A stretch of 64,000 bases of DNA from Actinernus sp. WN-2022 (lineage: Eukaryota > Cnidaria > Anthozoa > Actiniaria > Actinernidae), in NCBI GenBank assembly GCA_030867875.1, contig JAOWCC010001609.1, positions 434,001 through 498,000 of the forward strand. Direction: 5' to 3'. The stretch's first letter is position 1, and each line of letters begins with the position of its first letter. Both the position numbers and the translations under genes were made by a program. A model generated the notes under the pieces. It was not told where the DNA came from, ran no database searches, and was given only the letters and a program-made list of their open reading frames with translations. Shown piece by piece: positions 45,471 to 55,773 of the stretch.

Positions 45471-46858
45471 CATAAGCCTCTGGCTTCTGCTTAATATAAA
45501 ACAATAACATATGTATATAGAGTATCTGTACTATGCGCTTTACAATAGTGCATTGTATAAATAACATAAATTAATTCTTATCTACTAACATAACGACTAA
45601 TAATTAAACTGTAGCAATGTATATATGGGTATTAATAACTAGTTCAGATTATAAGCTTATTATAGGCTGTAACAACATTATTAATATGCATCATTAAACT
45701 CAAATTCAACAGTGTCTATATAGGGCTTTCTGTGGCAAAGCCGGTCCATTACTCCAGTATTAGAAACAGAACCATACCAGGAGTTTCCATCCCGTATACT
45801 GGGCCAATGTCACTATAGCTAGAGTGGTACATTGATAAACTGATCAAGTAGAAAACTCGGGTAAAATGAAAATTTTAGTGATTTTTATGGGAAGTCGTTA
45901 TGACCAGTTTTCGTTTATAGATAATGAAAACTCGATATAACGCAACAATTCTTCCAGTCCTATCTGTCAGGATGATATCAATAAGCTACAGACCCTGGCT
46001 GTGGCCACAGGAATAACACACGCAACCCGTTTAAATATAAGGTATCTGGGAGTATACCATCCCTGATATCTTTGACTTAACTGGTTTCAGTTATCCGATA
46101 TTCGTTACCACTCGGTATTGTGGAGTATAATGGCACCTGACACCCTTGACACTTCGTGTTAACAGTTAGCCAGATCGTGATATTCCATGACACTTTATAT
46201 CATTGAGTATACAGCACCCGATATTCCCTGATACTACAAGTATCCTGACATGTTGCGTGCCAATCCCGTATACTTCAAGTATGCAAAACGTATCACGGCC
46301 GCGAGTATTCAGTGATACTTCTTATTTCACACAGTGCGGGTCACTCGCTTCGCTGTGTATGCCATTACATTATAATAATAATATAGACATAGGAAGCTTG
46401 TGGGCGGAACTCCAATTGCTACATACATGGAAATGTCATTTGGTACAAGCAACTGGCCCGAGTCCGAGAGCAGATGTAGTTTATTAAAAAATAATTAAAA
46501 AAATACCAGAACGAGAAAAGAAGAGGTAAATAAAATGATATCCGTCGTAAAAAAAAGGGTAAAACTGTTTATATCATGGTCTCGAACCGACGACCTTGCA
46601 AACTGGGAACCCTTAATTTGAGTTCGCGCGCTGTCGGCTAAGCTATCGCCGCACAAAACGATGTCGATTGGACGGGCGAAAAGTTTGGTCGTACGCGCTT
46701 ATCTTTTATCGTCTTTGCAGTTTTCTAGATTTCCACCGGCTATAATTCCTCTAGTCTTTCATCAGGAAACTTATATTGAATATTTTAAGTAGTTATTTAA
46801 ACAGTGATCATAGTTTTTTTAGGTCTTAGTTTCAGTCTTGTCAAATATTGTAATTTGT
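45471..46858. other. Non-coding; possible tRNA-like relic at 46571-46657
   Basis: No gene seen. At 46571-46657 the reverse strand reads like a type II tRNA: TAGCTTAGCCGACAGCGCG (A box area), a CAA-containing loop, and GGTTCGAGACC (B box area), but acceptor stem pairing is poor. It may be a tRNA pseudogene or the head of an old SINE. Confidence 0.35.
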
Positions 46859-48418
46859 TATCTCTTATTGTAACTTATATTTATGAATTTAACAACAAAA
46901 ATTCTACTATTGGCAATAAGCTGGCTTCAACTATCCCAATATCAGCTACATCCTCTAAGTATTACTTAGACAAATCTCAATTGACTAGCTTTCTTCTATC
47001 TCCTGTTTCTACCATAGAAATTGAGGATATTATTTCCTTCCTCAATACAGCTAAAGCTTGTGGCCCTTTAAAGTCAATTATATCTTACCCTCTTGAGTTG
47101 CTCTTCAATTATTCGTTTTCTTTGGGTACAGTTCCAGATCAACTCAAAATAGCAAAAGTGATTCCAGTTCATAAGAAGGGCTCTAGCTTCATTGTCTCAA
47201 ACTACAGGCCCATTTCTTTACTATCAATCTTTAATAAAATAATGGGAAAATTAATGTATAAAATACTAATAAGTTACTTAGATAAATTATCTACAGTTTG
47301 GATTTAGATCAAAGCATTCTACTACTCATGCCCTTCTTCTTCTAACTGATAAAATTCAATGTGCAATAGACAAAGGCATTTATTCCTGTGGCATCTTCCT
47401 AGATCTAAGTAAAGCTTTCGACACTGTTAATGATAGCATACTTTTGTCTAAATTGGAGTTTTCCGCGGTGTCGTTCACGATTGGTTTGTTTCCTATTTGA
47501 GCAATAGAAAACAATTTGTGTCTATTAGAGGTATTGATTCGGATTATCAGACAATTTCATGTGGGGTGCCACATGATTGGTCCTTGGTCCACTGCCTTTT
47601 CTACTATATGTTAATGACATTTTCAAATGTTCTGAAATTCTAGACTTCCATTCATTTGCAGACGATACAAATATCTTAAGTGATAAAAACATTCGGAACC
47701 TTGAACATGTACTTAATATTGAATTGGAAAAAGTTAGTGACTGGTTAAATGCCAACAAGCTATCATTAAACATTGATAAAACTAGCTTTGTAGTCTTCCA
47801 CCCCCCACAAAAGAAAATTCTGCATAACATGAAATTGTTAATTTCAGGTAAGTCAATCAGAAAAGATAGACAAATTATATACTTAGGCCTCATTTTTGAT
47901 TCACATTTTAATTGGAAACCACATATACATGAATTAGGTAAAAAAATATCAAGAGGGGTTGGAATTCTATCTAAGCTTAGACATCTTGATATTGGGATCT
48001 TATGCCAATTGTATTATTCATTAATTTATCCTTTCTTTACGTATGGCCTACTTCTGTGGGGTAACACTTACAAATCGACTCTAAAACCTATCATAACCCA
48101 GCAGAAGAAGACCTTGCGTATCATTACTTTTTCTAAACCAGATAAACACTCAGACCCTCTCTTTTACCAGCTTGAAATTCTCAAGTTAATTGATCTTGTT
48201 TCTTTCCATAATCTAATTTTTATGTACCAGTTCCATCATAATTTCTTACTCAAAGGTTTTGACAATTGTTATAAGTCAATATCATCCAAATATCAATACA
48301 ACACTAGACTTGCTTCAAAATCATCGTATTATATGAAATCAGTAAAAAATAATTATGGGAAGTTCAATGTCCACTTTGCTGCAGTACTTCTATGGAATAA
48401 CATCGATGAACATCTTAA

Positions 48419-49289
48419 GAGCGGATGTCAGGAAAAATCAAACATATCGCGGCAAGGTCGAAAATTTGATTTCTTTCATATTTCAAAGTCAGATAGGCTA
48501 AGGTATAACCAAAAGCACTGTACACTTTTTTAGGAAAAATATCATTTTATTTCCAAGAAAAATGCAATTAACTAAATTCAGTCGAAATGACTGTTTGAGA
48601 CGCCAAATTCTGACACGAGTTTGACGGTCTCGCGTACCAAAACAAACAGTCATCTAGTCTTAAAAACGCTCAAATCGTGTTCTACGATATCTAAATATCT
48701 AGTGTTATACATTTGAGAAATATTGTATTATTCTTTACATGAAAAATAATTTTATTCAGAAGGCATACATTTCACGTTGATAAAAGTATCTCGTAAATAA
48801 AATTAATTTTCACCATGTGCTAAACCTTTGAATGGATCAAGCTTCGGTTTTTTTTAATTATCGAAAGATTATCTCTCGATTACTGTAAAGATTTCTTTGG
48901 GCAAATAATTGTGCGTGACGCTAGAGCTGTTCAAAGTCTGTTGAAAAACGTACATATTTGACCTTGAGAGGTCAACTGTCTATCTACGGGTCCAGCGCAT
49001 TTATGCCTATTTCGCGCTTCTTAGCAAATTAGAGGTTCAGAAAATACACTAAAAGGCCATTTTAAAAAGTTCTAACCTTAGTTGTTGTAGAAATCAGATC
49101 CGGAGACTGTTTCTGTGTGATTCTTTTGTCGTTCTCTTAAGTTGCCACAAGCTGTCAACGGTTGATTTGGAACAACAATCTTTGTCTGACGTTCGACGTA
49201 TTTCAACATCACAACAACCAATTCACAGGCTAAGTCAGTCTCTTCCCGATCCCAAGTAGCAATTATGCTAATTACTTAGTGTGTTCTGC
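48419..49289 (+). repeat. Left long terminal inverted repeat
   Basis: Pairs with 50477-51459 in inverted orientation. It includes a segment with CGTACATATTTGACCTTGAG and a perfect-looking run around ATTGTATTATTCTTTACATG. The region shows no gene. Confidence 0.8.
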
Positions 49290-49704
49290 TTTCGCGAAGG
49301 AGGGGTTTACGTCAATCATCAGAAAATTCATATATACAAAAAGTAAAAGTTCCAGTTAGGATTTCTAATAGAAAAGGAGCCTGTTAATCGTTTAAATATA
49401 TTGTTGATGAAATTCTGGTTGCTTTGAATTCCGGGTAAATTTTGATTATATGCCGTAGAGACAAAGCATGCACCCGAGGGTGGGATTGTGTCACGATTTA
49501 GAGTATTTGGGTATTTTGGGTATACCCCCTCCCCCAACCTCCCTGGCCGACGCTGCTTGATCTATTGCGGACTTTCACATTAATTTGAAACATTCAAGCT
49601 ACAATTTGACATTGAATTTTCAAGAGGTATACAGTCATATGACTTTCTAAGCGCTATCCTCAAAGTTTATTATAAATATAAACGTCTATAAGAGGGCATA
49701 CCAC

Positions 49705-49870
49705 TAAATTTTAACGAGACCCCCAAAACAACCACTAACAGCGGCTGATGAAAGTCAGGATCCAGCTAAAGCACATATCAAACTGATTCGAATTTAGCGT
49801 ATTGGCTTTTGTAGAGGGAGGAAAATCGGAGAACCCGGAGCAAAACCCTCGGAGCAAGGGCGAGACATAA
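49705..49870 (-). mobile_element. SINE fragment inside the TTAA transposon
   Basis: Reverse-strand SINE body of the same family as 31225-31467 (CGCCCTTGCTCCGAGGGTTTT) without the tRNA-derived head. It was inserted into or carried by the transposon centre, so it helps to date the nesting order: LINE, then TTAA element, with the SINE inside it. Confidence 0.6.
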
Positions 49871-50476
49871 AACATCAAACATCACCAAAAGAAGACTTAC
49901 AATGTTCAGTTAGGTTATATAAATCTTAAACAATGAGAAACCAACCAGCCGCTGTGGTAATAGTATTGGTGGGACAGAGAACTTGACGCGTTACCAGCAA
50001 GGGGCCCCAGAAAATCTTGTGTTAGGAGCGTCAGAAAAATTGGGATATCTACAATTCATCCAGAATCAATATATTACCTGCTTCATAAATTGTGCACCCC
50101 CCTCTAACGGAAACGATTGAAAAATATTTTTAACTATACTCCTTTTTCGAGCTCTCTACGCATTACTTACTTGCCTTTCTCGTGAAAATTGTCAATCCAC
50201 AACTAGTAGAAGAAAAAGTAGTCGATGAATACATGAACATTTTTACGCGAGTCTTCAAGCCGACTTGGTTCCACATCTCCCTAACGTTTTTTAATTTAAT
50301 TTTTTTTTTTAGCGACCTAACCCACCATCGCGTGCCGGAGGGCGATGGTAAACGAAACATTTTATTGAGATGGCCTAACAGGCTTCTATTTCTGTGTAAA
50401 TATAATCCTAACTGGAACTGATATATCTGAATGTTCTGATTATTTTCTTTTTAACTTGATTTAGCCCTGCGCAACT

Positions 50477-51459
50477 CAGAACACACTAAGTAATTAGCAT
50501 AATTGCCATTGTCTTAATATTGTGCAACTTGGAAGAACCGCCGGCACGTTGATCGTATTGTAGCAGTTTAAAGGTCTCAAAACTATAACGAGAGTGCACT
50601 CCAAATCGAAGAACATTTAGCAAATGACTTAACCTGTGAATTGGATATTCAGTGTGATGTTGAAAGTCAGACAAAGATTACTGTTGACAACCGTCTAACC
50701 GTTGACAGCTTGTAGTAATACGGCAACTTAAGAGAACGACAAAAGAATCACACAGAAACAGTCTCCGGATCTGATTTCTACAACAACTAAGGTTAGAACT
50801 TTATAAAATGGCCTTTTAGTGTATTTTCTGAACCTCTAATTTGTTAAGAAGCGTGAAATAGGCATAAATGCGCTGGACCCGTAGATAGACAGTTGACCTC
50901 TCAAGGTCAAATATGTACGTTTTTCAACAGACTTTGAACAGCTCTAGCGTCACGCACAATTATTTGCCCAAAGAAATCTTTACAGTAATCGAGAGATAAT
51001 CTTTCGATAATTAAAAAAAACCGAAGCTTGATCCATTCAAAGGTTTAGCACATGGTGAAAATTAATTTTATTTACGAGATACTTTTATCAACGTGAAATG
51101 TATGCCTTCTGAATAAAATTATTTTTCATGTAAAGAATAATACAATATTTCTCAAATGTATAACACTAGATATTTAGATATCGTAGAACACGATTTGAGC
51201 GTTTTTAAGACTAGATGACTGTTTGTTTTGATACGCGAGACCGTCAAACTCGTTTCAGAATTTGGCGTCTCAAACAGTCATTTCGACTGAATTTAGTTAA
51301 TTGCATTTTTCTTGGAAATAAGAAGATATTTTTCCTAAAAAAGTGAACAGTGCTTTTGGTTATACCTTAGCCTATCTGACTTTGAAATAGGAAAGAAATC
51401 GAATTTCCGACCCTTGCCGCGAAATTTTAAATTTGTCTGGTTTTTCCTGACAGCCGCTC
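50477..51459 (-). repeat. Right long terminal inverted repeat
   Basis: Inverted partner of 48419-49289, about 110 bases longer because of extra sequence around 50540-50640. The outermost 60 bases match the left end closely, differing for example at the seventh base (GAGCGGA/GAGCGGC). Confidence 0.8.
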
Positions 51460-51969
51460 TTAAAATACTCCCTCCAAAATCGTTTAAGTCACAGATTAAA
51501 TCTCACTTCATCCAAGCATATGATATAAATTAGACTTTCCTTGTAAAGCCTGTTTTTCAATCACCAATTCTGAATGTTTCAAGCTGGTGCCTTCTCTAAA
51601 TGTTATGTTGATTTTTCTTAATTGATTATTATTTATATTAGATGTCTTTATTACTGTCAATTTAGTGTTAATTTAGTGTGTAGCCACTCAGCTTGTTTAG
51701 CTTTTTAGTTATTCTGGCTTTTTACCTTCCTGTTTTTTGTCATCAAATTGTAACTTTTTAATTTAAATCATGCTTGTTGTTGTTATATTTAGGATAGCCT
51801 TTATCACCGTTATTGATGTTATTTCATTTTCTTTTATTCTATATCGCGCAGTTAGCTTTGTGGACCCTCAGGAATAGCACCCACGGATGATGACGCATTT
51901 CTCGTTAAACTGTTTAAAAGTAGTAGTACTTGTATTATTAAAGGAAATTCCCAAGGGATAATGTGCCCA

Positions 51970-52540
51970 TGAAAAGGCAATCCCGTACCCAGACTGCATT
52001 TATTTCTTACTGCGCATGCTCGATGAAAACATAGGGCTCTGGAATAGTGTAATTTTTGTTAGTTGAGGTACGGAACAGAAGCCTGGGGAGAGTAGTGCTG
52101 AGAATTATGGGTAATGTAGTGTGCCATAAGTAGGTGATTGTTAAGAGGTTGAATTCATTCTAGGTCAGCCTTGCTACCTTGCTTCATTTTTTTTTTTTTT
52201 TGATTGAATCGTCCGAGTTTAATTTAAATCGGCATAAGATTGTATTTATCATATCGGACTAAATGTATTTAGATGACCTCAGCTCCCAGAGTTGGCGGCA
52301 CTGCATTGGTGGGAGTATACGTTCCCGTTTAGTCCACACAGTCGTTTTGGGTTTTCGTATCCGGCAGTGTCGCAATAATTAATAATAGTAGTAAATAGAG
52401 ACCAAAAGTTGAAGAACGAATGCCTGTAAGCTATTATGAGCAATTATATGAATAAACGCTGTTGGGCTCGGTTGACCGACATACCCAAGTATCCTACGTG
52501 ACTGTGTGTCTGAATTGTGTAGTGGAGGCAAAATATTCGA
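51970..52540. other. Non-coding; half of a hairpin repeat
   Basis: About 51990-52030 (TTTATTTCTTACTGCGCATGC) matches one arm of the palindromes at 8.45 and 52.73 kb. Otherwise no gene seen. A T-run lies near 52190. Confidence 0.4.
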
Positions 52541-52910
52541 TTTGTGTGTATAACCCACTTTGACGATGTTGCGCAGGCAACTAGAACAATGCATATACGA
52601 TCTGAATTACAAGAGACTACCGGCGGGCCACATACTATTTGGCGGACAACATCTATTGTTGTTTGATGCGTGCGCAACATCGTCAAAGTGGGCTATTCTA
52701 TTTGGCTGCATTCTCTACCCCAGACCTTTCTCTTATTTCTTACTGCGCATGCTCGACGAAGTGATTTCGTCGAGCATGCGCAGTAAGAAATAAGAGAAGG
52801 GTCTGGGGTCGAGAAATGTTCTGAGCAATTTCGCCGGAAGTCGGACAAAGCCTTTTTGGAGGGTTGATTTATTGCATGGCCAGATGGATATAGCTCCCGA
52901 CGTGAGAGTA
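52540..52910. mobile_element. Composite MITE with palindrome (second copy)
   Basis: MITE with inverted ends CCCACTTTGACGATGTTGCG (52555-52695), then a near-perfect palindrome at about 52717-52817 centred on CGACGAAGTGATTTCGTCG, then GGAGGGTTGATTTATTGCAT. Same order as 8255-8640, and more intact here. Confidence 0.65.
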
Positions 52911-53046
52911 GTAGGGGCGGTAGTAGAATTATACCACTTTTTTGTTGCACAAGGGCGCCATAAAGCGAATTCAGAAATCCACTTTATGACGCCCTTGCAC
53001 AACAAAAAAAGTTGTATAATTCTACTACCGCCCCTACTACTAGGGG
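52903..53046. repeat. Palindromic hairpin, ~140 bp
   Basis: Arms AGTAGTAGGGGCGGTAGTAG..TTGCACAAGGGCG and their reverse complement (CGCCCTTGCACAA ... CTACTACCGCCCCTACTACT) meet around 52978. It has replaced the sequence seen at this place in the first composite copy, so it is a separate insertion. It lies directly against the left part of viral copy 2. Confidence 0.65.
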
Positions 53047-53057
53047 TACTAAGGGTC

Positions 53058-53135
53058 AGCCAAATTGTCACTAGACATTCTTACACATAAAAATCCAAAC
53101 TTGATAACCCTATTAGAGATATGATTAGCATATAG
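53058..53135. repeat. Left direct repeat flanking the F-box/ankyrin gene
   Basis: Matches 53877-53955 over about 78 bases (CCAAATTGTC, CATTCTTNCAC, ATCCAAACTTGA, TTAGAGATAT). The gene cassette between the repeats may have been gained, lost or amplified by recombination at these repeats. Confidence 0.6.
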
Positions 53136-53175
53136 TTATATCGACATCGATTGTCCCGTATCGATCTCTTCCACT

Positions 53176-53862
53176 ATGGATCATATATCGTACCTCCCGA
53201 TGGAAATCTTGACTAAGATCGTAGAGTATGCAGGCCCAGAATCATTCGCAAGCATCGCAAGGACATCGAAACACCTAAACGGTGCCGCATCTCTCGTGCG
53301 CTACAAAAACGTAGACCAAGAGTTCCGTAAACGAGTACTCACTTTCGGTCTTAGGTCTACTCGTAATGACAACGATCGAGACAATTTGGCTAGGACATTC
53401 GGTATTTCCGCAAACTACATCGATGATAGCTTTCCTCTTGTCTACGCCAGTGAATATGGTAATCTTAACGTTATTAAGTGGCTCATTAAGCACTTATGGT
53501 TCGATAAAATGGGTGGACACACCGATTACGTTCTATGCGCTGCCTGTAAGGATGGCTGTCTTGATATCGCTAAGTGGCTCACTAAGCACTTCCAGTTCAC
53601 CAAAGAGGATAAAGCCGTCGGGTTTGCTATACTAGATGCCTGTAGGAATGGCCATCTCAATACCGTTAAGTGGCTCATTCGACGCTTTCAGATAACCATA
53701 GAGTATGAATACGCCCATCATGCTCTACTATGCGCCAGTAGCAATGGTCATCTTAATACCGCTAAACGGATCGTTGAGTGGCTCATTAAGCGCTCCCAGC
53801 TCACCATAGTGGACGAAAACGCTCTACTAGATTACTACATAAATGCTTATGCCGCCACATAG
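53176..53862 (+). CDS. F-box-like / ankyrin-repeat protein
   Basis: 228 residues. The N-terminus LPMEILTKIVEYAGPESFAS with ARTSKHLN is F-box-like, and three to four ankyrin-type repeats follow (ASEYGNLNVIKWLIKH, ACKDGCLDIAKWLTKH, ACRNGHLNTVKWLIRR, ASSNGHLNTAKRIVEWL). This GHLN..KWL form is the style of giant-virus ankyrin proteins. Such F-box/ankyrin proteins usually present a bound host protein to an SCF ubiquitin ligase, so a role in changing the host cell is probable but inferred. Flanked by 78-bp direct repeats. No equivalent remains in copy 1. Confidence 0.65.
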   Translation: MDHISYLPMEILTKIVEYAGPESFASIARTSKHLNGAASLVRYKNVDQEFRKRVLTFGLRSTRNDNDRDNLARTFGISANYIDDSFPLVYASEYGNLNVIKWLIKHLWFDKMGGHTDYVLCAACKDGCLDIAKWLTKHFQFTKEDKAVGFAILDACRNGHLNTVKWLIRRFQITIEYEYAHHALLCASSNGHLNTAKRIVEWLIKRSQLTIVDENALLDYYINAYAAT

Positions 53863-53876
53863 GATCTCTCGCAACA

Positions 53877-53955
53877 TCCAAATTGTCCCTAGGCATTCTT
53901 GCACCTAAAGATCCAAACTTGAGCAACTGTTAGAGATATCATTAGTATACCGCAT
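53877..53955. repeat. Right direct repeat flanking the F-box/ankyrin gene
   Basis: Second copy of 53058-53135, beginning 15 bases after the F-box/ankyrin stop. It may include the 3' end signal of that gene and an upstream element of the next one. Confidence 0.6.
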
Positions 53956-53965
53956 ATCGCCACCT

Positions 53966-54161
53966 ATGGTATTAGTATACATTCTCTACTCCACGATATT
54001 AGCTTACGTTGTTATCTCCATCCACGGTACTAACATACATTCTCTACTTCACGATATTAACGTATGCTGTTATCTTAGTACGTATTAATACCACACAGAT
54101 TAGACAAGTGCGTATGATTGAAGAACCTCAACGTAGACGCCACAACCAAGATACCAATTAG
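53966..54161 (+). pseudogene. Rearranged small membrane ORF (copy 2)
   Basis: Homologous to 36809-36934, but the first 58 bases are present twice in tandem (from ATGGTATTAGTATAC and again from GGTACTAACATAC). Because 58 is not a multiple of three, the ATG at 53966 no longer leads into the conserved tail RQVRMIEEPQRRRHN. The second unit lacks an ATG at the expected place. It may be lost or may use another start. Confidence 0.5.
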
Positions 54162-54190
54162 ACATATAGTATATATAGGTATATAACAAG

Positions 54191-54610
54191 ATGATTGATA
54201 CAAGAACTTGCGATTGGTTGATGCGAGGAAAGACCACGAAATGTATAAGTAAGTGTTCAAAGACGTCAGAGTATTGCTCTCAACATAACTTCCAGATAGG
54301 AAAAGGATGTGCCATATTCGTTCCATGTTTGACGTGTGGTCGAGGCTGTCGTACTATTCACGAACTTTGTGCAAAATGTGGTGCACCTCAACGCCGTACC
54401 ATTCGCAATAAGAAGAACCTTGATAAGAAACGAGCTAACGAGTCGGCGAATATCACGTGTTCAAATGTAGTAGAATCGGAGAAAGATCTAAATGTAGTGG
54501 AATCGGAAAAAGATCAAAATGTGGTGGACATTAACGATCTCGATAATGCATTGGATGACCTCTCCATCGGTGAGAAAGATCTAAATGTGGTAGAATCGGA
54601 GGATAAGTAG
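54191..54610 (+). CDS. Cys-rich zinc protein (copy 2)
   Basis: 139 residues. Conserved cysteines include CDWLMRG..KC, YCSQHNF and the core CLTCGRGC with ELCAKCG. A basic stretch (RRTIRNKKNLDKKR) may bind nucleic acid. The tail has three VVESEKD/EDK repeats, compared with two in copy 1. Upstream TATATATAGGTATATAAC is shared with copy 1. An A/T hairpin follows 13 bases after the stop. Likely a transcription or DNA-binding accessory factor; specific function unknown. Confidence 0.7.
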   Translation: MIDTRTCDWLMRGKTTKCISKCSKTSEYCSQHNFQIGKGCAIFVPCLTCGRGCRTIHELCAKCGAPQRRTIRNKKNLDKKRANESANITCSNVVESEKDLNVVESEKDQNVVDINDLDNALDDLSIGEKDLNVVESEDK

Positions 54611-54622
54611 AAATCACGATAC

Positions 54623-54696
54623 GAAAAAAAAAAAAAAAAAAAATGATGAAGAGAAATTGTTATGCGACCTCTCTTCATTTTTTTTTTCTTTTTTTT
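54623..54696. terminator. A/T-rich hairpin after the zinc gene (copy 2)
   Basis: An A-run followed by ATGATGAAGAGA pairs with TCTCTTCAT followed by a T-run; the loop is AATTGTTATGCGACC. Stem sequence differs from copy 1 but position and form are conserved. The open frame beginning at 54643 starts inside this hairpin and is not the true start of the next gene. Confidence 0.55.
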
Positions 54697-54756
54697 AAAA
54701 AAAAAACAAACGAACGAACAATTAGACAATTGACAGGCATATGGTATACAACTAGT

Positions 54757-55773
54757 ATGGGTGATCTTATCAGATTACTTGGTCCAGAAATTTGTGCAAG
54801 CCTACATATCAAACCATTGTCGCATATCAAACCATTGTCGCATATTAACACCGGTGAAACATGTTCCGAATGTCTATGCCCGATGGAAATGCAAGGAACG
54901 GAATTCATATGTCCCACCTGTGGTCTTGTTTCCGAGACTGAATCATGTGAAGAAACAACTATCGATCTTACTACTAGGTTATGCATAGTAGGGTCGGATA
55001 GCTTTCGGTATCAACATGATCTAGACCGCGCAAAACCAAAGCAAAGCGATGGCACAGACCTGCGACGACAAATGCTCCTACGAGAACTACAAGTGTACAA
55101 CACTATTTACAAACAAAATTATGACCTATCGTTCCCTATGAACACGTTAGGAATCGTAGCCGACGCATTTATCCAAGTAAATAAAGTTTGTCTCAAGCGT
55201 AGTGATGCTAAGAGAAATATTTTAGCTGCTCTACTCTACCATGCATGCATACAATGTGGGTTCGTACGAACTAAAGATGAGGTTGCCCGCTTCATGCAAC
55301 TAAGCAACAAAAGAATCCATAGCGGAGAGGTCTTTATACGTTCTCTGTATGACGACGATAAGATCGATGTAGACTTGGATGCCGAGTGCATAGTTCCTCA
55401 CATTGCAACGACTTTCCTTAAACTCGATCCTCAAGGAGTACCTAGGGACGTTCAACGAATAGTCCATGAGGTTGTTACTACAGCGATAGAAAACAATATA
55501 GGCCCCAGTTCAATACTTAAGACGAAAGTCGTTGGAGCAAGTTACGAGGTGCTACGTCGCTTAGGATCGTCTATGTCTCTTAAGGATGTCGTTAAACGAT
55601 GTGACATATTTGGAAATGCGGTCAAGCGTTTTGTCAAGGAGTTGTCTTCTTACCATTCCCACTTCGAACCAATCTACGCTAGGCATGGGCTAACTAGCAG
55701 TAGGACTTGGCAAAGTGAAAGTGAGAACCATGTTCGTTCCTTTCATAGGAAACATCGATTCTTACCCCACTAA
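54757..55773 (+). CDS. TFIIB-like transcription factor (copy 2)
   Basis: 338 residues. Start chosen at 54757 (CTAGTATGGGTGAT), since the same context starts copy 1 at 37497. Zinc ribbon cysteines are near residues 36, 39, 52 and 55. Residues 19-30 contain an extra KPLSHI unit from an 18-base tandem duplication absent in copy 1. Cyclin-like repeats follow, with ADAFIQVNKVCLKRSDAKRN as the first core. Probably recruits an RNA polymerase to viral TATA-like promoters. The stop overlaps the end of the convergent hydrophobic gene by 12 bases. Confidence 0.7.
   Translation: MGDLIRLLGPEICASLHIKPLSHIKPLSHINTGETCSECLCPMEMQGTEFICPTCGLVSETESCEETTIDLTTRLCIVGSDSFRYQHDLDRAKPKQSDGTDLRRQMLLRELQVYNTIYKQNYDLSFPMNTLGIVADAFIQVNKVCLKRSDAKRNILAALLYHACIQCGFVRTKDEVARFMQLSNKRIHSGEVFIRSLYDDDKIDVDLDAECIVPHIATTFLKLDPQGVPRDVQRIVHEVVTTAIENNIGPSSILKTKVVGASYEVLRRLGSSMSLKDVVKRCDIFGNAVKRFVKELSSYHSHFEPIYARHGLTSSRTWQSESENHVRSFHRKHRFLPH

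Larger units (their letters stand above)
48419..51459. mobile_element. Non-autonomous DNA transposon, TTAA target, ~0.9-kb inverted repeats
   Basis: Precisely bounded by TTAA at 48415-48418 and 51460-51463. Ends are inverted copies starting GAGCGGNTGTCAGGAAAAA. The arms are about 48419-49289 and 50477-51459 with small indels. The centre (49290-50476) holds no transposase and includes a SINE body. A TTAA duplication is typical of piggyBac and Kolobok elements; which one supplied the transposase is not determined. Confidence 0.85.
46870..51532 (+). pseudogene. LINE reverse transcriptase, interrupted
   Basis: Frame to 47307: RT start with SNYRPISLLSIFNKIMGKL. Then a frame change, a catalytic block near 47390-47430 (GIFLDLSKAFDTVN) and another shift. 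Frame from 47577: GPLPFLLYVNDIF, FADDTNIL and the C-terminal region down to FAAVLLWNNIDEH at the insertion site. The last 23 codons lie at 51464-51532, with the stop TAG near 51530. The two earlier frame breaks mean that it was already dead or is independently decayed. Confidence 0.75.
46860..51960 (+). mobile_element. Jockey/CR1-like LINE interrupted by a TTAA transposon
   Basis: The LINE runs from about 46860 to 48418, is interrupted by a 3.04-kb insertion, and resumes at 51460 with its last 23 codons and 3' UTR (to about 51960). The reading frame is continuous across the insertion if one TTAA and the insert are removed. Same family as the fragment at 35.3 kb. Confidence 0.8.

Noticed and set aside
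46571..46657. Functional tRNA-Leu gene
   Set aside because: Box-like motifs are present, but the acceptor and D stems pair poorly, so at best a pseudogene or SINE head.
54643..54756. Upstream start of the TFIIB-like gene in copy 2
   Set aside because: The extra 38 codons are translated from the A/T hairpin and are low-complexity; copy 1 supports the start at 54757.
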